Assembly (NCBI RefSeq): GCF_048128805.1
Contig: NC_136016.1
Coordinates: 9,538,501-9,602,500, forward strand
Length of the DNA stretch: 64,000 nt
Direction: 5' to 3'
Source of the DNA: Centroberyx gerrardi
Lineage: Eukaryota; Chordata; Actinopteri; Beryciformes; Berycidae
Position numbers and translations under genes: made by a program. Shown piece by piece: positions 45,944 through 58,200 of the stretch (the first letter of the stretch is position 1; every line of letters begins with the position of its first letter). The notes under the pieces are model-generated. The model was not told the DNA's origin and searched no databases. It saw only the letters and a list, made by a program, of their open reading frames with translations.

Positions 45944-48900
45944 TCCTCAGAAACACACACACACCCACTAAGAATCTAGCTGATACATCAAGACTTTTGG
46001 CCCTGATACCAATGCCAACAATGACGAAGAATGATGCTAGTATTTAAGACTTAGTTGCATTTTACTTCTAAAAAAGAAGATTTGTCTGACAAAAATAGTA
46101 ACTGTAACAAGGAGCTACTTTGAAGGCCATTTGAGCACTAAAAAATGTTGTCACTCAGTGTAGTCTAAACATCTCATCTCAGCCTTCTTTAGACCCAAAA
46201 CCTTGAGCGACTGTCAAAACCATTTTTTCTTTCACAAAAATGAGTAGCCTTTTGTTTTTACCTTGCTTTTTCTGGTCACTATATCCAAAACAAAGCAAAA
46301 AATTCCTGATTTAGTGAATTTTAATTTCAGGCCTCAAGGCAATAAAAGTTAGAAAAAGGGTGTGTACAGTAGACTTTTGATATCCACTGTATCTGTTGGG
46401 CCCTAACATGCATGCCGCCCTCCCCTTCCACACATTCACACCCTTAACCACATACTACCAAGTGTGTACTCAGATAGAACAGAGACACATTTACTCCAAA
46501 ATATCTGCAGGAGAATGATAAGCGAAGGAGGGAAACCACATGCCAGTCAGTGACTGACAGAGAGAACTTGAGAGGCAGAAAAAAAAGAAGAGAGAGAGAA
46601 AGATTACGGCGGGCCTAGCCCCATATAAAGTATTTTTGATGCTGTGTGTTTGAGTCTGCCTTGCAAAGATTTTCACATTTTCGTATTTGCTGTTACTCTC
46701 CACTGTGTGCTAAAGCTTGTGCTATGGCTATTTTCTAAGCCACACAAATATTCTAACAAATGACAAAGGTGAGGAAAGGGCACAAATGAGCCGAGCAACA
46801 AGAGTCACAGAGAGATCAGGCTGCAGTGCTGCTGTGTGTCCGACTATTTCAGTCCTCATTAGAGGAGCACATGCTGAGGGATTCCAGTAAAGTAATCATT
46901 TCACTTTCCTATCTTCACAAAGTTAACAAGGTTTTAACCTCCGGTCCAATGGAAGGAAACAAACTGATTAAAAAAAAGAAGTTCAAGTTTCATCAAGCTA
47001 AAACTAAGACTTTTAAAAGGTAATTTTAATGCCATTTAGACTGAAATATTAGACCAATTTCGCCACTGAAATGAATGTGACAATGAAAAAAAGTGTAGTT
47101 ATATTGGAATATAGTTCTGCGTTCTGCAGCTGATTTGAATTTAAGTCTATTTTCAACAGTGTTCAAGGACTTTTGAATTTAGATCCTAATTTTCAGGACA
47201 TTTCAAGACTTTTTCAGGACTTAAGCACAAGGCAAATCCATCAAGTCCAATGTGGTGCGACAGTTGTCACAGCCTCAAATACTGATATCATTTCCATACT
47301 CCACACACACTCTCACTCATCACACACACATACCCACCGCCCAGAGAGAAAGGTTTAAGTAGGCCAGAGCAGCTCCTATTATAAACCTGGTGACAAGAAT
47401 AACGCACCATTGTGAGCAGTGACACAGTGAAACATGCACACACACACACTTCCTATCCATGGCATTTCATCAAGAGAGGATATTAGAGCCAATGGATTTA
47501 GGCTGGCTTATAAAATAATCATATCCCCCCCTCTCTCTCTCTCTTTCAAGCACACAGACACAGAAACACACACATTCTGACATAACTGGTGACTTATGCG
47601 TCTTCTGGCTCGTCTACCAGCTGCAGTGCATAGTCTAGAGGTCACTGAGTGTGTGTGTTTTTGTTAGCAAGTAATGGGACACCTCGTCACAGCAATGCTG
47701 CTGTTGACCAGTTGGTCTGGACAACAAACACATCTAGGCCTTAACTTTTGCTCTCCATCCTTCCTCTCTCTCCCTCCCTCTCATCTCCTCTCTAAGCTTG
47801 ATAAACATTACGTAACACATTGCATCCTTTGGAGACGATAATGACACAATGACACTCACAAACAAAAACCACATTATTCTATCAGTAGTTACCACATGTT
47901 CTGGCTGAGTTTCCGGGCGTCATGAGGTTTCAAAGGAAGAAATGACGACACACGGACGCATGCTCACACACACATACACACAAACACACACACTCAAATA
48001 GGTTTCTGCAATATGGCCCTAATGCAGAAGTTCTGACACACTGTACACCTACATATTTGCGTCATTATCCTGAGGTTCATACCAGTGAGAACTTCTGTCT
48101 GCAGAGTGGCCACACCACCAGTGTCCCATCTGCAGTGGTCCCAGTCTTCCCAGTGCAGCCCGTCCACTCGCAGCAGACCCCACGTCTAAACTAGTACCCC
48201 GTCTCCGTTCTCTAGTATTGAGCATTCAGGGTTCTAGCTCCAGTTGTATTCCTAGCTCCAGTTCCAGGGTCCACAAATCTAACTTGAACACCCATTCCAG
48301 TACCGAACAGCCCGTTTCTTACGGTCCAGTCTAGCGCCTCCAACAGTACAGCAGTAATCCAGTCCTATCTGTGCACTGCCCTCCAATCCCAATCCCAATC
48401 CCAATCCTGTGGTCCTTTAGTCCCAACCACCCTGCTGGTCGCCCTCCAGGCTCGCCCTGCCTCTTAATCCTCCAGCACTCACTCTGCCAGAGGGGAGAGG
48501 GAGGAAAAGAGAGAAGGAGGGGAGTAGGCCTGCAAGAGCGGACGAGTGTGTGTTGCTGTGTGTGTGTGAGGGGAGAGAGGTGCTCAGCCTGACTGATTGC
48601 TAAGAGTGTGGGGGAAAAACCCTTGAACTCTCATCTCTCTCTCCCCCCCCCCCCTCCCTCTGTCCCTCTTGACTCCTCCCTCATTCACTCACTGAGCATC
48701 ATACACAGGCTCCCCCACGTGGACATGAGTGTCCGAGAGAGAGAGAGAGAGGGAGAGAAATAGGAAAACAGGTTGTGTGTGTGGCCAAAACAGTATGCGG
48801 TAGAGAATTGAGCGGAGGGTGCGAATGGTGAACGTGTGGTTGACTCACCTCTCCGGGACACAGATGTCAACACCACCAAGAATCAAGTGCAGTCAAGTGC

Positions 48901-50129
48901 AGGCCTAAATTCAATGAATGACGAACTACTGAACAACAGCCCTCTGTTTTGGCTGACTTAAATGTGTCTTCATTTTTCCTTCTCTGCTCATCACATGTTC
49001 ATTCCAAACAAACAAAAGCAACCAAGCACACACACACACAAACACCACCTCCCTCATGTCAGCGGATCTATTGGTCCTATTATTTCCACCTCGCAGGCAG
49101 CTGACTCAGGACCCTAGGCAATGACCTATGTTCATGATAGGACTATAAACTATTTGTAAAGAGTTTTAGGGTCCAGCCACCCAGTGTGCAACTGTGCACA
49201 ACACAATATTTGTCCACTTAAATGTTCACTGGCCCCAGGATAACAGGCTCAACAGAATGATATAATCATGTGGTTATGGTAAGCTCCCTGGTGACTGACT
49301 GCATTCACACAGCCTTTGGGCTGAGAAGTCCGATAAACAGTAGGGACAAAAACAAATCAAGAGAAAGGACAGAGAGAACAAGTTTTGCCCAGAGAGAGAG
49401 AAGAAAATATCTTAATGTGACTGAGAGATAAATGAGGGAACTGAGGAGAATGCTGGTGCAGGTGTGGAGGAGCTGGCTCCCAGGACGTGACTGCTTCTAT
49501 CTGAATGTGCTGCCTTGACAGAACTGCCATCTAATTAAGGCTGGTATACCAGTTAATTATATTGTGTTAGTTGTGGTAAATGCTCCCTCTCTATACTGGC
49601 CTTTTGTGGTTTCTCCACTCTATTTCTAAGCAAGCTCCTAGAACTGACACTACCCTTTTGTCACAAGTTGGACAGTTGGGTAAAGAGAGCCACGCAGCCC
49701 AGTGTGGACCAAGAACAAAAGTCTCTAAAAGCAATTCCTTCATTTCCAACCAATCAATGGGTGCTTTCAAGGTATTTATAGGCACATGCATTATGAACTG
49801 TTGCACAGTAAGCACATAACCCCAATATGACCTGGCCTCAATCCATGCGAATAAGAATAGATCCCTTGTACCACTGAAAGACTGGCAAAGAGCATTAACA
49901 AAAATGGTGAAGACTTGTTGCTCTCGTTCTGTTGACAACAAATAAAATGCTAAAACATATGAAAGTAAACCTGGTATTATGAGAAAACTGGCGTGCATGC
50001 TAGTTAAGTTTCTTCGATAGGTTAGTGGCTAAATTAGCCTTGCTAACCTGGTTAGCCTAGGTCGCTACTTAACTAACGTTAAACTAGGTCGGGCAACTCA
50101 CCAACTCCATCTTCCGACTTCAGCACCAT
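38450..50129 (-). CDS. cyth1: Cytohesin-1, ARF guanine-nucleotide exchange factor
   Basis: It activates ARF GTPases at phosphoinositide-rich membranes. Thirteen exons on the minus strand: 50129-50102, 45671-45589, 42695-42631, 42389-42323, 42069-41951, 41496-41303, 41052-40904, 40695-40584, microexon 40227-40225, 39731-39655, 39534-39463, 38821-38667 and 38528-38450 (TAG). All phases agree, giving 400 aa with the microexon and 399 without (human 398). An N-terminal coiled coil ([16 protein letters not shown]) leads into the Sec7 domain. That domain holds the glutamic finger in FRLPGEAQ and the conserved [12 protein letters not shown] and [16 protein letters not shown]. The PH domain contains [20 protein letters not shown] and [14 protein letters not shown] polybasic tail, [12 protein letters not shown], ends the protein. 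The first exon encodes MVLKSEDGV, a known style of cytohesin-1 start; its distance makes it the least certain exon. Confidence 0.94.
39229..39382. repeat. MITE-like fragment in a cyth1 intron
   Basis: ACGTTTCCAT at the left and ATGGAAACG at the right are inverted, about 140 bases apart, around AT-rich DNA, resembling a small non-autonomous transposon of a type common in fish. Confidence 0.4.
40225..40227 (-). other. cyth1: cyth1 3-nt microexon (GAG)
   Basis: The minus strand reads TTTTGACTCCAG, then GAG, then GTATGTACTC: an acceptor and a strong donor separated by exactly three bases. It lies in the intron between exons ending CTAG (40584) and starting GTGGACG (39731), in phase 1. Inclusion adds one Gly to the PH-domain loop, changing LGGRVKTW to LGGGRVKTW. 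Mammalian cytohesins are known to use such a microexon to switch between diglycine and triglycine PH domains with different phosphoinositide preference. Confidence 0.88.
43908..44418. mobile_element. MITE-like element in cyth1 intron 2
   Basis: The left end GGTTCGACCAATATGGGC and the right end CCCATTCATCAGTCTAAC form imperfect terminal inverted repeats. Near both ends are CCAATA/CCAATATTGGCC words typical of a non-autonomous DNA transposon family in fish. There is no open frame. Confidence 0.45.
44696..44749 (+). repeat. (CA)n microsatellite in cyth1 intron 2
   Basis: CA run of about 54 bases, the longest pure CA array of this gene. Confidence 0.97.
45524..45580 (+). repeat. (GT)n microsatellite after cyth1 exon 2
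   Basis: GT run of about 56 bases with one GCGT; on the sense strand it starts eight bases after the donor GTAACAG. Confidence 0.97.
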
Positions 50130-50278
50130 GTCTGTATTGTTGGGTAACACCAAGTAACAGAATGAGCCTAACCTTTTTACTTATAAGTAACTTAAAGGTC
50201 GAGAAATAAGGCTTTCCAGTCAGTTAGGCTGGCAGTTTGTGACAACTGTGTCTGGAGGGACAGCCGGCGTGGGGTTGG

Positions 50279-50316
50279 ATGACGTGGGCGTGGTTTCAAT
50301 AACAACAGCCAATCAG
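50279..50316 (-). promoter_or_regulatory. Candidate cyth1 promoter elements
   Basis: A TGACGT CRE-like word (50280-50285), a GGGCGTGG GC/CACCC-like box (50286-50293) and a CCAAT box (50309-50313) are clustered 150-190 bases upstream of the predicted start codon. Confidence 0.4.
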
Positions 50317-50397
50317 AGAGCACTTAAGCACAAAGCACACACACACACACACCCCCCTATCTGTCTCTCTCTCCATCTCTCTCTCCATCTCTCTCTT

Positions 50398-50430
<33 letters not shown>
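50398..50430 (+). repeat. (CT)n microsatellite upstream of cyth1
   Basis: CT run of about 33 bases preceded by degenerate CT words from 50360. Confidence 0.93.
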
Positions 50431-50434
<4 letters not shown>

Positions 50435-50592
50435 GCTCCCCCTCTCTTGTTCAGTTACTTTATTGGCATCACAGTTTAGCAGAAACAATATTGCCAATGC
50501 AGTATATATAAAATGTACATTTTCAAAAACCCGAACAACAATTTATACATTCAAACCATATTGAAATTAATTAATGAATCACTGATTAATTC

Positions 50593-50830
50593 TTTGGTTT
50601 GGTGGATCAGTGTTGGCACTGTCACCTCCCAGCAAGATAGTCCTGGGTTTGAATCCCGTTCTGTGTGGAGTTTGCATGTTCGCCTGGGTTTCCTCCCACA
50701 GATCAAAGGCATGCAGGTCAGGTGAACTGTAGACTTTAAATAGGCAATAGGCAATTGTCTGTTTGTGTATGTAAAGCCCTGTGATGGACTGGCAACCTGT
50801 CCAATGTGTTTCCCTGCCTTCTGCCTAATA
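50593..50830 (+). mobile_element. tRNA-derived SINE
   Basis: TGGCACTGTCACCTCCCAGC, a B-box-like GGGTTTGAATCCC, GTGTGGAGTTTGCATGTTC, TGGGTTTCCTCCCACAG and CCCTGTGATGGACTGGCAACC occur in the order found in a very abundant fish SINE group. The copy is degenerate. Confidence 0.8.
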
Positions 50831-51080
50831 CAAATATTTGTCATGAAAACATGTAGTACACAATCACCAATGTCTATAATAAGGTAACAGTTCCCAAATT
50901 GAGAACTTGTACTCATGCAAATCATTCAACCAACAAGCATATAAGACATTGTAGATTAATGTGTGTGAGTGTGTGTCTGCATGTTTGTGTTTACCTGCTA
51001 ACAAAAGGTTTTCATGGGTTTTGGCCTGGGGATATGTGTAAATGTTTTATGTTTTATTGCTCAAACTTTCAGTACTCTAC

Positions 51081-51125
<45 letters not shown>

Positions 51126-51418
51126 CTTGGTCACTTATTGTCTCGTATTGTGGCATTTCTCCACATATTTCTCAACACATCTCTTTCTCTCGCACACGTA
51201 CAAAATGATGAAAGATGAGGCAAACTGACAAACAGTCTCTCTTCACTGAAGCGGGCTGAGGATTCAGGACTTAAGTGGAATAGAAGTTAAAAAAAAATAA
51301 TATTGAAATGTCTGGCAATATTTCCCCCTTTCTGAAGACGGATTTATTTAACCACATGGGGGTGAAGAAGAAGGAGGAGGCACGTTTGATATGAGTGAGG
51401 TTTGTCTATGAGGGAAGC

Positions 51419-51446
51419 GGGGGGGGGGGGGGGGGGGGGGGGGGGG
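51419..51446 (+). repeat. Homopolymer run of 28 G
   Basis: Twenty-eight consecutive G, then CGGGGGCGAGG. Exact length is assembly-sensitive. Confidence 0.85.
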
Positions 51447-52118
51447 CGGGGGCGAGGACAGAGGGAAGGATAGAGGAAAGGAGGATACAGGATTGCAGCT
51501 GTGCGCTTGAATCAGTGCTTTATTCAGAGTTTGGACACAGCAAAAAACAGGATATGTCGGGTGAGGGGTGGGTGGGTGGGGGAGCAGAGACATAGAGAAT
51601 AGCTGCTGCCGGTATACACATATAATACTTTTGGCAAAGAAATGGTGAGTCTAAAGATATTAGCCATTTGAAAGGGAAGGTGCAGCCTATTTAGTTAATC
51701 TGCCTTACCGCTAAAGAGTTTATCTGTGAAATCATTACAGTCGCAGAGGCAGGGGGCGATAAGGCCAGAATAAAGCACATGAAGAAGAAAGCAGAGGAAA
51801 TGAAAAGAAGAAAAGAAGAAAAATAGGAAAGGAGCACAGAAGCAATAAGGCAAATGGAAAAGGCCTCTGAATGAGTGCCAGCTCAGATCAGTGGTGATTC
51901 AAACGTGGTGCTTTTATTGTCTAAAAATGGGTTTGATTCTTGCCTAGGATCCATATTACTGCACAAGCACCTGCAGGGCGATTTTAGCAGGAGGAGGAGC
52001 AGGGAGAGGGAATAGTGGGCAGCGATGGTGATTATGTCACTACAGCACCCACTGGAGAAGAGGATCCTGGGCTCCAGGATGATCAGTATGCATCATTTTC
52101 TCATATCAAGCCCACCAT

Positions 52119-52155
<37 letters not shown>

Positions 52156-52265
52156 GGAGAGAGAGAGACCAGTTGCTCTCCTTTTACTTGAGTCATGTCT
52201 GTACACAAAAAGAGAAATGTCAAAACACAGCAGGACCACTAGCACAAACGCGCTCTCTGCCTGTT

Positions 52266-52304
<39 letters not shown>

Positions 52305-53017
52305 CACACACACATGCACACACACTACAGAACCCTCTGTGTCTTGATAACCTAACAGAAAATCACCACGGCAACTGAACATTGATAGCACTTTGTGCCA
52401 GTCTCCCTCTCCATCTCTCGCTGTATTTGTCTGGCTAGTCTAGAGGCAAAACCAACATATAACCAAGAAAGCCTGTACACCTCAAACCCTGCATTAATAA
52501 CAACGACAATAACAATTAAAAGCACTTTTTGAAGTTAAAACATGGCATCAAGAAACAAGCAAATTAAACAAAACAAAACAATGAACATGACAATGTTTAC
52601 TTTAGCTCAACAGGACGGTTGCATATGTGACAGGGAGCCCCAGAAAAAGCAGTGTGTTGTGCTGGAAGGTGCTGAGCGCTTACCTGTAGCTGCTGCAGGT
52701 GGCGCAGGTCGCACCGACGGACAGAGAAAAGCCTGGAAACTGGAGGCGCACAGCTCACTTACAGTCCCCATCACCACACTGTGTGTGTGTGAGTGAGTTT
52801 GTGACAAAATGGTGTTTTGCAGCTAAGTATAATGGTCTCCTTTGCGCATCTCTTCCCTCGGCTCCCTCTGAAGTCAGCGTCACACTGAAAACCACCAGAA
52901 GCTCTAGCCTTGGGCTCTGGTCTCAATACAGTCCCTTCAGAGAGCCAGGCTCCACTGTTTCCCCCCGTCTGCCACCACACTCTGACTGACTCAAATAAAC
53001 ACTGTCTACTCCTCTCT

Positions 53018-53022
53018 CTCTT

Positions 53023-53073
<51 letters not shown>

Positions 53074-53152
53074 CCACCACCTCTTCGCTCTTGTTCATTC
53101 ACTTGACCTCACTCCTGAAATCTGTCTTATCTCACACTCCTTCACACACGTA

Positions 53153-53196
<44 letters not shown>
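53018..53196 (+). repeat. CT array and CA array, closely spaced
   Basis: A CT array (about 53018-53071) and a CA array (53155-53196) lie within 180 bases. Confidence 0.93.
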
Positions 53197-53203
<7 letters not shown>

Positions 53204-53474
53204 AAACTCTGCTGTCATTTTGAACGGATATTAATGAATTCTTGGAAGTGGTTTGCAAATTTACTCTTCACACATGCATACAAATAAAGGCACACAAAGA
53301 CACACACACAGATACACACAGTGTGGTGTCATTTTGAACAGTTGTTAATGTATTCTTGGAAGTGATGACAAATTTACACACATGCTCACAAACTTGCATC
53401 CTCCTGTTTCACACCCCCACACACACATCAGAGCCCAGTTTAGTCAGAGCTCAAGCACCATGTATGTGCGCGCG

Positions 53475-53506
<32 letters not shown>

Positions 53507-53593
53507 TGCACTATAGCTAAATATATAAATATCTTTCATATACATACCGACGCAAGGACACATGGAACATAGTGCTGTTACACACGTATATGG

Positions 53594-53636
<43 letters not shown>

Positions 53637-53870
53637 TTGTGTGATATCATTACCCTTCCAGATTATCTTCAGTTTTACTTAGCTCTTTCGATTCCCCTTA
53701 CTCTCTGATTTCCCCCTTTGCTCCTGTGTTTTCACATGCAATTCATTTCTTATCGTTGTCCTTTTCTATGGATCCGTTTAATTTTGTCTCTCTTGTTCTT
53801 GCTTTCTCTCTCTCACTCACTCATTAAATCTATTCATGCCTTTGGTCCAATCCTATGTCCCAACCGTCCC

Positions 53871-53921
53871 CCTTTCCTTTCCTTTCCTTTCCTTTCCTTT
53901 CCTTTCCTCTCCTCTCCTCAC
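53871..53921 (+). repeat. (CCTTT)n microsatellite
   Basis: About eight CCTTT units, ending in CTCTC variants. Confidence 0.93.
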
Positions 53922-54261
53922 CTCTCCTTTCAGAAAACTCTCTGCTGTGCTGACCTCTTTCTGTTGCACTTGACCTCAGCCACTCTTGATTGCCATTGAG
54001 CTTTGCTGGCACCAATCAATCCTTGGTGGATTCATAATTTCCTAATTCAACGCCACTGTTCTTTTCTAACTGATAAAACTGCACACAGCCACAGGGAACA
54101 TCTCATGTACAGGCTGCTTGTACTGTAGATTTGTCTGTTGCTTTTGTAGCTTTTCAATATAATAACTGCATGGAAATATTGCGAAATAGCATTCCATGTC
54201 ACAAAAACAGTACCTATGCATATGCAGTCCTAACAAAGTAAGTGAGAAACCAAACTAGGCT

Positions 54262-55101
54262 CTATTGACAGGCGGTGCTGAAAAAAAGGAGGCAGAGTAG
54301 CTGGTACAATGTAAGCAACCTCAATGAACTTTTAACTGATTTCCATATAAAATGGAAAAACACACAGCCTGTGTTTCCAAAGCGATGAAGAGTTGTTGAC
54401 GAATTGTGTAGAGCCTGTGCCATTCTATATATAGATAATATATGCAGTTGGGTTAAAGTTCCTTGTACTGCGCTGGCTGCCTCTGCCTCTCCTTTAACCC
54501 AAATACTGTGCGACACAAAGTCGTCAACATCATCTCTTTCACAGATAGACTTCAACTCAATGTTTTTCTCCCTGTTTTCCAGGGCAGAGTGCAGCCAAAA
54601 ACCAAATGTGGGTTTTGCTTTGACCATGTTCAGAATAAATCCAAAAATGTCAAGAAGAAAAGCCCAATCAACCCCTTCACTCGGCTCTACAGGGAGTGGA
54701 CAACATAATGGTAGCGCTGATGTAAAATCCACCCATAATCAAGAGCTCTGCTGGTTTTGTTTCAGTGTTGAGCGAAATTTCATGCATGATCTAGGTTCAG
54801 CCATCCCGCTGGAGGTTAGGAAATCTCTAATCAGTGCTAGCATAATGATTCTGAGTCATGAAGAGGGTGATCGCTCTGTGTCTTCCAGAACGATAAAGCC
54901 CCTATTGACACCCAGTGGTTTGAGCAGGCCGATAAGAATGTTATCTGTGTCTCTGGGCCTTCTCACTAGCCACATATCGGCCCAGCTGAGCAGTTCGGGA
55001 GATAACCAAATGTCGTCTGAGACAATTTTCTCATTATAATATAGATAGAGTGCCCATGTGGAGATGAGTGGACCCAAAAACATGTGAGAAAAAGGCACCA
55101 C
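54262..55101. repeat. Degenerate element with overlapping open frames on both strands
   Basis: The plus strand is open for 211 codons (54404-55039). The minus strand is open for 156 codons (54262-54732) and again for 81 codons (54856-55101). Neither translation matches a family I know. The unbroken length and protein-like composition of the minus strand suggest the remains of a retroelement, but no reverse-transcriptase motif was identified. Confidence 0.3.
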
Positions 55102-55238
55102 ACATCATCAGAAGACGCGTCTTCACCTTCTGCCTGATAGAAAAGTAAAAAGATATCGTACAGATGATTCAAAACTGTCACTCAAATTACTCTGCAATGT
55201 CTGTCACGGTGATGATGCTTTGGGGGGCAATTACACAA

Positions 55239-55271
<33 letters not shown>

Positions 55272-58200
55272 CTTTCTCCCTCTCTTCACTCCCTCTCTCT
55301 CAGCTCGCCCCTTCTAGTCCCTTCTCTAAAATGCATCAGGTTGCCATGCCAACTAACACAGCTGAGAGTGGTAGGTCAGAGAACAGGAAGCGATTGTTTT
55401 TTCTTTTTCCTTATAGGTAGGAAACAGAGTGTGATCCATTTTAATGATCGTTCACTGGATCTCCCGCTCTTCTCGCTCGTTAGGGACTGTGACTTTCTTC
55501 TGCTTGTCTCTGACTTCCTGGAGGCAAAAATCAGTCTGCAGTCCAATCATTTGAAGATGGACTAATGGACAAATATTGGACAAATGACCAAGCTTTATCA
55601 CACCAAGTCCATTTTGAACATTTTGGAAGAGCCAATGTGCTCACAGTTGTATAGCCAAATTAATTGATTTGAGTGTGAATACTCTAGCTGATGTGGGTGC
55701 AATGACACAACCTCTACTGCCTTTAACTATAAGCGCACTCAAGAGACAGACTCACCATCTTAAGGAGATGAAAGTTGAACACATTAATTATCTGAAAACT
55801 TCAAATACATTTAGGTGGTTCTTTCTCTGACAGCTACATTTGTCGTATCTCATGGGAGAAACTGTATTTATCATATAAACCTCTAGGAACCAAATTAGTA
55901 ATATAGCTACTATAGTACGGAGCTGAGGGTTTGCAGTCATCCATATCACAGGTTATATTATTTGTCCATGTGGGTGTTTACAAGATAATGTTGATGATCC
56001 CTGCATCGTTGTACATAATCAGAATAACATTTTCACAACCTCATTATCATCTGTTTTATAGTGATGCTTCAGAATATTTTTCCTGGGTGCTTCAAAGCGT
56101 GGGATGGAAGTTGTAGAGCGAACCTTGGCTGCTCAGATCTTCTGCACAGCAGGAACAGGCTGCTGTAACGCCTCGCTGCCACTGGGTGGCATCAGTACTG
56201 TAGGGGACAGCGTTTTGGTGCCCTTGTTATTGTCTGTGGAAATCTGTGAATTATTTGAGATAGGAGGATATCCCACAGTGTGTAACTGCATTGGATAAAT
56301 TTGAAATTTTAACCTTTTTATTTGGATTTGCAACAATTTACTGGTGTGCAAAACCTCTTTCAATCAGATTCTGGTTAGGGACAGAGTATGATTGTGTTTC
56401 ATCAGGTAAGAAAGGCAACTCTTGTATCATGACTGTGATGTCAAACCTCATCTCTCGAGTGTGAAATCGTGTGGCTGCTCTTGTGGCCGCACATACCGAG
56501 AAATGGTGACATGAGGAAGCTTGAGGGTTTCAACAGACAAGGGGTTGCAATAGTTTCACCCATAACAGCCGGGCTGAATCTTGACTTTTGAGTCTTCCTT
56601 TGAAAAGAGCCATTTTGTACTGTTTTTTTGGACAAGCTGTCTCTCTATCTTGGGTAACCAGGAATGTGAAGCAGTTCAGAGACCCCAATGTCACAAGAGA
56701 CTCAGGCGGAGAACAGATGGAGGACAGAGTGGACATCCTTTGGCCTCAGGTGGCTGGCCTCGCATCAACCCACTTAATCCAAGCGCAGTTATGATTGCTT
56801 CCTCAGCCTCCCTTGTGACCGATAAGCCGATCCCAAAGGGTTCGCATGTACAAATAAAAGATACGCGGAGGAAGAAGCGAAATCACCTCTGACACTGAAC
56901 GAATATTATGATCCTGTTTGGCATTATTTCGAAAGAGAGAGCACAGAGATGACAAAACCACTCAGTCTGGGCTCAGTCTGCACATTTCTGAAATATTTTC
57001 CTAGTGGAGTCGATCACCACATCTATTTAAGTGTATTTGTCTGCCCCTCTCCCGACACAGGCTCTCCGCTCCGCTCGCACAAACACAGCATCTAAAAGTT
57101 TCACACACACAGGCAAACCCGGGTGGGAAATTAACACCAGCCAAATACAGGCCAAAATGGGTCTACTTACCATACCAGCAACATTTTGGAGGTTCTTTTT
57201 CTATTTTAAAAATCTATTTAGTGGGTAGAATTATGAAACAACCCAGCAGATACTCTGGCTTTTGGAGACTAAGACAAATTACAATAGCGCTTACATTAAA
57301 AACACTTGGGACATCCTGGTGGTTCAAGATTTTGTTCAAGAAGTTTGAATCCGGCCTATAGGATCCAGTCTCTCCTGTCTCTCTCTCCTCTGTGAAGCTG
57401 CAATGTTATACTGTAACATTGTTGTAAAGTGCGTACTACCACCTGGCATGAAACTGTAACATAGGCTGTTGAGTGGGATGCCAAGTATGACTTTTGTTTC
57501 AGCCTGATCCCTTGTGTAAATGGAAGAGGCCAGCATCACATATCATCACCACCAAGAGCCAAACTCCTATCAGCGAACACACACCCAGCCAAATGACTCA
57601 CACACACGGGGGTTTATTCTTTCAAACGTTTGGTTTTTATTTGATAATACTGAATATTTTGTCCTTCGCCTGGACTTACACAAAGCATCAAACACATGCA
57701 CAGTCCTCTATTCACACAAGGTACCCATTTCCCAATCTCTGCACGTCTCCAATGGATTAATCTCTCTCACTCTCACGTTACTCCAGCGCAAGAGGACCTT
57801 CTCGACTCGACACTACAGCTAGACATCATAGACAAAGACAGCGAAAAACACACAAAAATCATGACAGGTAATAACACTGAAAAAATACAAAGTAATGGAA
57901 AAATGGAAAGAGTTTACTTTTAAATTATGCCTCTAATACTCCATCATATCTTATTTTGTTAATGTAGCTTGAGGTGTATAAAACAGCACTGTAAACTTCA
58001 ATTGAGTAACTTGCTTTCTAGGACAGCTATAAAGCTTTCATTAATAATTGGAAGGAACAGGAAAAGACGAGAGTCAAAGCGGTGCGCTAACGTTAAGAGC
58101 GTGTGAGGACCCGTCGCTCGTGAAAAGAACGGTCCGCGAGAATATATTGGCAAATCATGAAAATTGCTGTTTGCATTTACAATCAGAGTTTGACAGATAA

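Larger units (their letters stand above)
42390..50101 (-). other. Long cyth1 introns, no extra gene seen
   Basis: Introns 1-3 hold simple repeats (42930-42990 GT then CTGT; 44696-44749 CA; 44835-44868 CA; 45524-45580 GT; 45725-45752, 45834-45866 and 45914-45940 CA), a MITE-like element and unique AT-rich DNA. Around 47160-47230, degenerate AAGGACTTTT/TTCAGGACTT words look like a known style of fish repeat. Confidence 0.6.

Noticed and set aside
54404-55039. 211-codon plus-strand open frame as a protein-coding gene
   Set aside because: There are no recognisable domains and no splice or promoter context, and the opposite strand gives an equally protein-like reading. Kept only as a repeat-like region and a finding.
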